DNA of 23,687 nt, from contig QKYT01000162.1 of the NCBI GenBank assembly GCA_003550305.1, forward strand, positions 111,167-134,853, in the 5' to 3' direction. This document shows, piece after piece, positions 10,561 through 19,151 of the stretch. This stretch comes from Glomus cerebriforme. Lineage: Eukaryota; Glomeromycota; Glomeromycetes; Glomerales; Glomeraceae. The notes beneath the pieces were generated by a model. It did not search any database. It had not been told where the DNA came from and saw nothing but the letters and a program-made list of their open reading frames with translations. The number at the start of each line of letters is the position of its first letter. Positions within the stretch are counted from its first letter, which is position 1. Both the position numbers and the translations under genes were made by a program.

Positions 10561-11554
10561 GACATTATGTACATTATCAACAGGTGATTAGCATATCCAA
10601 TACCCCGTACCCGATTTTCTGACATTCATTACTAATTGAGATACTGAAATGATATAATTAGAACTAAGTAATGAAAAGGAAACTGCGGGGCCATCTAAAA
10701 TAACCTGGACATTTAACATCTTATTTGTTGTTAGATGTTTAAATTTTTCGATTTGCAAATCGGGATCTATTAATTAAAAGCAAATTTATATATTGGCGGT
10801 GAATGGGATTTATAATGTTAAACACTACGGCGTTATAAATTTGAAGATAAGTAGAAAATTGATGAAAATTAAATGGATTTAGGAATAGCGTAGTAAGACT
10901 TTTAAGATAGATGAAAAGATTTTCATCTAAGTAAGAAATGCGCCACATAGGAAAATTAAGCTAAAAGAAGGAAACCCGATCAGGAAGATAATGTCCAAAC
11001 GTGGAGCAAATAATGAGATTAATTATGAGGGAACTCTTAAAGAATATGTTAGAAGGTGAAAGCAATGATTTAGTTCAATCTCAGATCGATCTAAGTTGCA
11101 AGAGGAAAAAAAAAATGAAAAAAGACGTAGAAGGGTTAGTCTAGTTTACAGGAGTGGTGGTCCTAAGGATACTCAGAGTAGAATATTTATGTAAAATTTG
11201 CATTAGAAAATGGTTGTCAAATTTGTAATTTACTAAATAATATAAATAAAATCACTTATTCGTTGATTTAAAGTCAAATTTATCCAGGTGATTAAGGACG
11301 TCCTTATAGCAAATAAAAAACGTCAGGATTTTCAAATGCAAAAAATAAAAAGAATAACCAACAATCCAACTTACCACAATATACAACCATTCTATTTATT
11401 TCATTTATTCTTTCTCAACCTAGTACAAGAATACAACATCAGCCAAGGCCTAAAACTGAAGGGTTTTGGACAGATGTCTTTCCATTTTTGGTAGATAGAA
11501 AAGTTATAATTCTTTTATTCCACATTTCATGCCATTGTCAGATGCCTCTAATGC
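10561..11554. other. Region without a recognisable gene
   Basis: Short protein-like snippets occur but none extends or matches a family I know. The segment 10980-11160 is purine-rich and less AT-biased than the surroundings. It may include the 5' part of the Harbinger element that follows, but I could not find its TIR. Confidence 0.4.
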
Positions 11555-12482
11555 AACACCTGTATGGAAGGAAACAAATTGCTATTTATTATGACAACTA
11601 GCAAATGAACAGGAATAAGAGCATTAGAACAAACACTTGAGTAAGTCAAGGTCTGTAATTTATTTTACTGATCAATTCTTAGTAGCATTATTAGATTGGC
11701 AATAATTTGATTTTTATTTAAAATTTAAAATAAACTAATAATTATGAAACCAAGTAAGAGGATCACGATTAGCAACAGTATTGAACATGGTTTAGAATGT
11801 TGGTGCAATAGATGTTTATCTATGCATTTCTGAGAATGATGCACGTTATATTAATATTAAAAGTTTTCACTCTATTAATCTTCTTGGAATTGTTGATCAT
11901 CAAGGAAGCACATGTTGGAGAAGCAGGCTTGTAACAATTTTTTATTTATTTTTCAAGTAAATATTTTGCATAATAATATAATATTATAGGAAGTGTACAT
12001 CATGCCAGAGTATTTTATCATTCTTCACTCTATCGTGAAATTTCTCTGCATTCTGAACAATGGGTCTAGGCTCTTTATACGCGACTTTTTAGCGAAACGC
12101 GTACATTTATTATTGCAGATACAGCATATCCTCTTTAAACATATTTAATGAATGAAAGCATTTATTACATCGAGAACAGCATTTAATAAAGTCCTTTCTT
12201 TAATGAGAATGGTTATTGAATGGCATTTGGATGTTTAAAAGGACAGTGGAGAATTCTATTAATAGAAATTTATTGTATTAATATAGAACGAACTAAAATA
12301 ATACATGCGTGTGTATTTACATAATTTATGTATTAATATGGGATTTATTTATTACCAGAAGATATTGATAGAGAAATGGAAGATAATTCTTATTTGCTTT
12401 TTCATATTCATCATTTATATTAAGATCAGAAAAGAGAATATTTAGCAAATATTCTTACGGATTGTAATAAAAATATATTTAT
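11555..12482 (+). pseudogene. PIF/Harbinger (HARBI1-like) transposase relic
   Basis: The reading frame decays but keeps the order of a DDE_Tnp_4 transposase. An N-terminal piece (KQIAIYYDN) starts at about 11573. GAIDVYL (near 11805) holds the first catalytic Asp. FHSINLLGIVDHQG follows (about 11868-11910), then GSVHHARVFYHSSLYREIS (from about 11991) after an intron-like gap ending in AG. IIADTAYPL (near 12110-12135) holds the second Asp, and MVIEW (near 12210) the catalytic Glu. MAFGCLKGQWRILL and IERTKIIHACV follow (about 12220-12315), and the C-terminal LPEDIDREMEDNSYLL ends near 12480. In-frame stops (TAG 12067-12069, TAA 12136-12138) and several frameshifts show it is dead. In this family the enzyme cuts and inserts the element with a Myb-like partner, a relic of which lies just downstream on the other strand. 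Confidence 0.82.
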
Positions 12483-12507
12483 TTTTGTTTCGTTAATTAA
12501 AAACATC

Positions 12508-12993
12508 TTGAAGATTTCTATTTTGCTGAACCTCAAAGCACGAATGTATTGGTCTTTAATAATTTCAATAATCGTTTCAGTTTGTTCTTTAATAAGAGCC
12601 CGAATTTCTTCAGAATGTTTGCTTTTTTGTTTTCTAACATAATTCTATTAATTATAATAATAATTAAATTTGATCTTCTCATCATCTGGATTATCGCGTT
12701 TAACCCATTTATAATGGGCGCGATAATATTTTAATCTTTTCTTAAATAATTATCCATATTATTAAAATATTTCCAGTCATTTTGGATTGTTTCTTCAATT
12801 TTAATTTTATATCACAATGTTCCCACTTTTGCTGAATTGATGCTTTTGTACGTCCTTTAGATCCAAACATCAGAGGTTTGAGTAGTAAAAATAATTTTAT
12901 CCCAGATTTAGCCCTTTTCTCTTGGGTCTCTTGCTTGTTATAATGCTTGAAATTCTTTAATAATAAGCATTCGAGTTTCTGATGATGCAGCAT
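12508..12993 (-). pseudogene. Myb/SANT-like Harbinger partner relic
   Basis: On the minus strand, convergent with the transposase, the pieces read in order are: SSETRMLIIKEFQAL (about 12985-12940, then a stop and frame change), QEKRAKSGIKLFLLLKPLMF with GSKGRTKASIQQKWE (about 12930-12810), IKLKIEETIQNDWKYFNNMD after another frameshift (about 12810-12750), and a C-terminal SKHSEEIRALIKEQTETIIE helix (about 12620-12560). The WxxxETxxLI/QQKWE pattern fits the small Myb/SANT-type DNA-binding protein that PIF/Harbinger elements encode for nuclear import and TIR binding. Frameshifts and stops make it non-functional. An exon-like frame at about 13270-13130 may be its 5' part, but that is weak. Confidence 0.6.
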
Positions 12994-14112
12994 AAAATTG
13001 AAGAGGAATTGATTTACTTAATCATGATGAGAAGGTTATAGAAATAAAATTTAACTGCTAAACTATTATTACATATAATAATTATAAAAGAGTAATTATT
13101 TACTGAGAATCTTTATAACTTACTGTTGTGTCATTTAAATTTTAAAGGATCCGTAAAATGTTGTGTAGCATTAATATTTTGTTGCCACAATGATAAATTA
13201 ATTGTTAAATTAATAAAAGGAGCTGGAACAATTGTTTTGGTTTTTATTTTTAAGTGATAGGGGTCGCTCTTGATTATTTCAATTTATGTACCACCTCAAC
13301 CACTAGCCAATAATATTGAGGGAGGTGCCCTAAAAGATTTCTAATATTATTCGGAGCGTTCTCAAGCATCGGTCAGAGAAAAAATTTTTAATTAATGGAA
13401 ATAATTTTAATGAACAAACTTTGAGCATCTTTCACTTCAGAGCAACGCTGATTCTTTAAATTTTATCATTAATGGAGTATAAAAAGAGGATCTATTTTCG
13501 TGTCATGGGTTATAGAAGCAGTATTGGACCCAATATACGCATTTTTCAGGGCCGGAATAATGATAATGTCAGTCAGTTACTAAAATAAAAAATAAATTTC
13601 TGGTTGACCGACATTATCCAAAATTATCTAAATCAAAATTTATAAATTTTTTTCCTTTTTTTTTTTTGTGTAATTCAAAAGATAATAGATGATGAATCTT
13701 TTCGATAAAAGTAAGAAAAGTAAGTAGTGACAATTCATTGAGGTAATACGACTTTGCCTCATAAAGTTAAGTAGATTATTAAATATTGAATAATATATTA
13801 CAATTATAAATCTTGCAAAAATATTGTTGCTGGCAATAAATATAAGAAATATGTTTTAATGTTTTTTTGGATTGAATAACTTAAGGATCTTTATTATCGG
13901 AAGCAAAGGTTAATGTCTAGACATCATCCTTTTGTCAACGACGGCTTGCGATACTTTTTTAAGTGACAATCTAATTTAGAAAGGATCGAATAGATTAACA
14001 AGCTGCAGATATTTCAACAAAGTGGAATCAGCTGATCGGAAATTAAATTCCGGTTGAACTTAAATATTGTTAAAAAAAAAAAAAATTAATATCTATCTTA
14101 CGATATAATAAA
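12994..14112. other. Spacer with inverted repeats, no gene recognised
   Basis: A minus-strand frame of about 46 codons (13270-13130, containing VPAPFINLTINLSLWQQN) may be another piece of the Harbinger partner gene. An inverted repeat GATAATGTCAGTCAG (13562-13576) with its near-complement at 13600-13618 could mark a small transposon end. A poly-T run lies at about 13645-13665. The last 200 bases form the upstream region of kinase-like gene B. I saw no definite TATA box there. Confidence 0.4.
13562..13618. repeat. Short inverted repeat / hairpin
   Basis: GATAATGTCAGTCA on the left pairs with TTGACCGACATTATC on the right with one mismatch, across a loop of about 25 AT-rich bases. It may be a hairpin or two ends of deleted transposon sequence. 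Confidence 0.55.
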
Positions 14113-16751
14113 ATGGAATTTATAAATGCAAATGATGATTCTTTTGATCCAACTCCAAAATTAAGGTCTAGCCCAATATTAATTGACTTTGTTTCTTTTA
14201 ATCAAAACGATATTAATTGTAATAATTGTGGAAATAAATACTCTGAGACTCTTTTATTTGAACAAAAATATTGTAAAGGGTGTCTCTTAGGTTATCTTAA
14301 CAAAATAATAATTGATAATTACACATATTTAGATCTACATATAAGTGTCATAAATTCTGAATGTACTGAGCACAAAACAAGGGATTTCTTTACTCAAGAA
14401 TGGTGCGATAGCTGCTCAGTAATTTCGTTCTTTAAACAAATACCAACAAATTCTTTGGCATATTATAATGATGATTTTAGTTTTGAAGAACAAAATAAAA
14501 TAATTGAAAGTGAAAAATATTGTAAATTATGTAGAAAATTAATTTATCAAAATTCTTTATTATTCGAAAAACTTAAAATGTGTTCAGATTGTTATCAAAT
14601 TTCTTATGAACTGATACCATCAACAACAACTAATGAAATTACCACAGTTCTCTATTTACCATGGTGGGATGCATTTTATATATGTATAATATGTAAAATA
14701 GAACTCATATTTGATGTAAGTCAAAAATGGTGTCCACATTGTTTCATTATATATAGTGGATGCAGATATTGTTTGACAACAAATATTATTTTTGGATTTA
14801 CGGGTCAATCTCAATGCAAAAAATGTAAAAGAATAGTGTTAATCACTATAAATAATTCAACATTAAGTATTGGAAATAATGAAATAGATAATTTTATTTA
14901 TAAAAAAAGGAATAAAATTAATAATTGTGATAATGTGGATTATATGAAAGATATAAATAAATATGATGATAATCCATTAAATGTTTATGATTTTCTTAAG
15001 GAAAAGATATACATAAATTTTGATCCAGAAGCTGTAATGGAATGGATACCATATTCTCGAATTAAGATATTAAACAAAATTGCAGAAGAAAAATTTATTA
15101 ATGTTTATAAAGCGACCTGGTTAAATGGTGGAATATATGGTGCAAATTATTCTCATTGTAATAGAGAAAAGAGTGAAATTATTACTATAAAAAAATTCAT
15201 CAATTCACAAGATATTAATAAATATCTATTTAATGAGGTAAAGTAATGAAAATATATCAATATTACACCGGGATGTCATCCTATCCCGGATAAGTAGTTG
15301 TGTTGGAAGTGGAGTTTAGATTAGGTTAATTCAAAGCGCGCTTTGTTATAATTTGGGAACAGAGAATCTAATCATAATTTTATTTAAATTAATTAAATTT
15401 TTAGTTAAAATCGTACCACCAACGTTATAATAAATCTGGCCATATTCTTCGGTATTATGGTATTGCAAAGGATCCTGTAACAAAAGAATATATCTTAGCT
15501 ATGAAGTATGCAGATGGAGGAAATTTACATAATTATTTGCAAAAGAATTTTAAAAATATAACGTGGAAAGAAAAATTAGAAATTTTATTGCAAATTTCAA
15601 ATGGGTATTTATACTTTTTTTTTTAACTATTATTTGCATAAATTATTAGTTAATGATACTTATGAATCAATAATAATTTTATTTAGACTCAAAACAATTC
15701 ATGATGTAAATTTAGCACATCAAAGTTTTCATAGCGAGAATATATTATTAGTTGAATCATATCAATCATATCAAAAATGGCAATTTGGACAATGGTTAAT
15801 TGGATTATCACAACCAGCGGATGATGCTTCATTAAACAATGTATCCAATAAAATCATTAAAGATTCACTTTTAAAAGAATCTGATATTTACAGCATGAGT
15901 ATGATTATGTGGGAATGTACCACAGGTTATAGACCTTTTGCTAATATTGAGTACAATACTGGTGATATTATTAATGAAAAACGGCCTGAAATTACAGATG
16001 ATACTCCCGAATGTTTTGCTAATTTAATGAAAAGCTGTTGGGATTTTGATCCTAAAAAAAGACCTTCTATAATTGAAATTTGCAAAATCATTCATGATTG
16101 GTTTATTATGGAAAAAAATACTGAACAATTTAATCAAGCTGAAAAAAAAAGATTAGAATTAATACAATTGGAAGACCCTTATCCTGAATTTACTGATAAG
16201 CATTATTCAAAAGCAGCTTCCAATAAATCATTAAAAGATATGATTTCTGGGTCTTCAACTTCCATGAATTCCATGAGTTTATTTAATATGAAATTAGGTA
16301 TATCATATATTTGTTTTATTTAATTCAAACCATTAATTGAAAAATAAAAAAGAAATAAAAGCTAATACATATATTTGATAATTAGAATCTAGCTTAAAAA
16401 GCTTAGGAAAGGAGCATGAAAAAAATGACATTCAAAGGTAAATCAAGAAAGTTTAAATTTATATATTATATATATACATATTTTTGAATCAGTTGATAGT
16501 TAACTTTTTTTTTCTAGTTCATCTAGCTCATCTTCCGAAAATATGACAAATTCAATTTTTTTGGCTAATAATTATTCTAAAAAACATAATATTGAAGAAG
16601 AAAATAATGAAATTCAAAATAATGGTTAGGAAAATTCTAATATAATATTTTATGTATTTTTTTTATTTAAATATTGATATTGTTTGCTAATAATTGACCA
16701 TTTTAAATATAAATAGAAAAACGTATTAAAATTAAAAGGCTTGAAAGCTGA
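14113..16751 (+). CDS. Gene B: zinc-ribbon-like pseudokinase, six exons
   Basis: Exons are 14113-15237, 15405-15604, 15687-16297, 16386-16437, 16518-16624 and 16717-16751. All introns are GT-AG with the same phases as kinase A. The total is 2130 nt, 709 aa plus TGA. The N-terminal half keeps all nine CxxC knuckles (C36/39, 54/57, 98/101, 137/140, 157/160, 191/194, 207/210, 217/220, 235/238) and the family signature CRYCLTTNIIFG. The kinase part has lost key elements. The glycine loop is AEEKFINVY (324-332), HRD has become HQS (453-455), the DLG triplet is deleted (WLIGLSQP) and the APE-containing segment is shortened. The VAIK-equivalent lysine K360 remains. Catalysis is therefore very unlikely, but the frame is open through six exons, which suggests a scaffold or regulator rather than debris. 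It is closer to C than to A. The start ATG is preceded by AATAAA and aligns with the starts of A (M5) and C. Confidence 0.85.
15238..15404 (+). other. Enlarged first intron of gene B with palindromes
   Basis: The intron is 167 bases long, against 87 in A and 62 in C. Its extra part holds CCGGGAT...ATCCCGG (15268-15274 with 15283-15289) and a perfect 14-base palindrome CAAAGCGCGCTTTG (15332-15345). Both are GC-rich for this genome. The GATTAG/CTAATC words on either side of the second palindrome suggest a small inserted element. Confidence 0.6.
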
Positions 16752-17039
16752 ATATATATATGATTTTTATTAAAACAAGTAATAAATTACTCGAATAACT
16801 TGATACAATATATACTGTGGCTTTCTTGATGATTTCTTTTGTCATTCTATTTATTCTAAAGAAGAATTAATTAAAGCATTATCTTAATTTCCTGCGCACG
16901 TTTGCAAATATAAAATAAAATAAAAATTAATTTTAAAATTTTTAAAATGTTTAATGTAAAAATAATTTAATATTTAATGTTTTAATGTAAAATAATTAAT
17001 ATTTAACATTAATGTAATTTTTAATGTAATTTTTTAAGG
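16752..17039. other. AT-rich region with TTTAATGTAAAAT tandem-like repeat
   Basis: No coding signal was found after the end of gene B. From about 16930 to 17035 the words TTTAATGTAAAATAATT and TTAATATTTAA recur in imperfect tandem. Confidence 0.5.
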
Positions 17040-17400
17040 GCAAATGTATATCTCGCAGGGGAGCGACATCATTATTCATCGCCTCCAATTTGTCACCCCC
17101 GAGTCACACCCTCCGACTTTCATTTTTACTATTTATTCTAGGGACTTAGAATTTTTTCGAGGTGTGAAATCCTATTTGTCACATGTTAATCGTCACATAT
17201 TAATTTTGGCCGAAATTTTTAATTCTGGCCAGAATTTCTATTTTGGGCACTTGGGTAACGTTACACAAACCAAAAAGGCAATTTTGTTTCTCTTCAAAAT
17301 CGAAGTTTGGGTTACACGAGACTCCCAAAAAAGGAAATTTTNTTAATTTCGGCCGGAATTACCGAATTAGGAAAATTCCCGGCGATGTATAAATGTCTTA
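17040..17400. repeat. GC-richer block with GGCC-centred palindromes
   Basis: The composition changes sharply from the AT-rich flanks. It contains a perfect 16-base palindrome AATTCTGGCCAGAATT (17221-17236) and related words AATTTTGGCCGAAATTT (about 17202-17218) and ATTTCGGCCGGAATT (about 17346-17360). GTCAC and CACCC words recur at 17090-17200. One ambiguous base lies at 17342. A 100-codon plus-strand frame covers the block, but its residues show no domain and the palindromes explain the base bias better. It is probably a piece of a repeat family. No TIR or duplication was identified. Confidence 0.45.
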
Positions 17401-19151
17401 CCCCCATGCTAGATCTAGATTTACCCATTTTTTAATATAAAATAATTTATATTTAATATATATATATCATAATTAATTTAAATAATAGTTCATAGAAATA
17501 GTGAATAAAATAAGAATTTCGATGTATTTTATTTAATTTAACCAAACCCATTAATGATAAATGTATCAATTTAGCATATGTAATAAAAAAAATTATTTAT
17601 TAAACTGTAAGGTTATTGAATTGAACATACTTCTGAATAAAAAAAAATATTTTTTTTTTAACTGCCGGAAAATGATTGTCGGTGAAATAACCATGTCGGG
17701 GTCTCGGGGAAACAATGTTCGGGGACTGTTGGTGAAAATGACTGTTGGGAACGGATCCCCAATGTATTATCTGTCAAAACTCTATCATGATATTAATTAA
17801 AATACTTTTACTAATTTCGCCTGATAAAATCACCTGGGTCATCAAAGAAGTTACTTCACCTGGATATTGCAGACGCAAATTTTTCTAGGCGCAAAATAAT
17901 TTACTAATAGCTGATAGACGTAATATATTAATAAATAAAGAAAAGTTAATTAATGCGAGTAAATTTTACCTATATTACTAAATTTTTTTCATTTCAAATG
18001 CTTCATATATATCATTGAATTAAATATTGCTTTTAGTTTCTACAACTGAAGTTTAAATGACCAAACTGTTTCCTCCAATAAGTATTTGAAGGATGTCCAC
18101 GCTTCTTTAACTTTAGGGATAAAAATGTATTGTCATTCTTCTTCTATAATATCCATTTCATTTATAATAAAATTTACAAATTATAAATTAGCGCGTGAAC
18201 TTTAAATTACTTCGCGTGTCAGCAAAGTGACTTGCAATTTTGGTGGCAATGGTGGTTAGATCGTTGCAAAAATTATAATTAAAGATTAAAATAAATATTT
18301 TTTTGCAGATTTTTCGTCTTTATTAATTATTTTTTTAAAATGAAATAAATTGCATTGTGTGAGATTTAGGGTTAGATTAGAGTTAGGATTCAAAATGCAT
18401 CAAAAAACTGTTTAAAAAAAGACTGCTATACCACCATAAAATATGCCTAAAATATAAAAATGTGAAATTAAGACTCAATTGAAATTCAGTAAAAAAAAAA
18501 TACTTCTAATTTAATATACCGAAGTTCCGTCATTTTTTTTTTTTTTTTTTTACATTTGCATTTATTTTGCAAAAAGTCAATCTGATTGTATATTTATAAT
18601 TCCCTATACAGTATATCATTTATTTTTTTTTTTGCCATTTAAAAACAAAAATTATATGGATTATCGACCCTCATTCGAAAATTAACGTGAAAACTATAAC
18701 GATAAATCTAATAAACATTTTTAAGATTAAAATTTTCGTTTGTTCATTTTAAGTATATATGATATGTATAGTGGTCTAAAAAAATTATCTTGATTGCTAA
18801 TTTTATCATAAATTCGTAGATATTTTTTATAAAAAAATAATAGTTCATAATCTGAGAAGCTATAATACGTGTACGCATCGTAATGTAGTAAAGTTTGTAC
18901 GTCGGATGTCAACCAGCCTAAATTATAAGCCCATTTGGGCTGATTTTTTATAATGCCTTAAGAAGGTTAGTCATCTAACTCTATCGTAATGACGTAATCA
19001 TATTAGAAAAATGTTGTCTTCTGCTGCGGATCGACACCAAAATTTCCATGTTGTCAATGTATCACCATAAATAAAATTGTTATGTTATACAGTGCCAAAC
19101 GATGGACACATTTGTTTGATACATTTCTTTTTCCTCCTACAATATTACAAA
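17401..19151. other. Spacer upstream of kinase C, no gene recognised
   Basis: The stretch is AT-rich with stops in all frames. A G-rich island at about 17650-17770 holds imperfect copies of a GTCGGTGAAA/TGTTGGTGAAAATGAC word. TTAGGGTTAG at 18367-18376 is too short and degenerate to be a telomeric tract. A poly-T run lies at 18533-18552. The ORF that continues 25 codons upstream of the kinase C start (19077-19151) is hydrophobic and has no counterpart in A or B, so I left it out of the protein. Confidence 0.45.
17650..17770 (+). repeat. G-rich island with degenerate short repeats
   Basis: Words of the type TGTCGG(T/G)G and TGTT(C/G)GG(G/T)GA recur at intervals of about 20-25 bases, giving G clusters unusual for this region. 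The origin is unknown. Confidence 0.35.

Noticed and set aside
10739..10948. 69-codon minus-strand ORF
   Set aside because: No domain, no splice support and composition typical of AT-rich spacer.
17044..17346. 100-codon plus-strand ORF
   Set aside because: It lies in a palindromic GC-richer repeat block, runs into an ambiguous base and shows no domain.
17561..17800. 79-codon plus-strand ORF
   Set aside because: It covers poly-A/T and the G-rich repeat island with no recognisable protein motif.
18367..18392. Interstitial telomere repeat (TTAGGG-like)
   Set aside because: Only one exact TTAGGGTTAG with degenerate neighbours; too short.
19077..19151. 25-residue N-terminal extension of kinase C, hydrophobic, possible signal peptide
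   Set aside because: A and B have no counterpart and start at the aligned ATG; an internal start at 19152 fits the family better.
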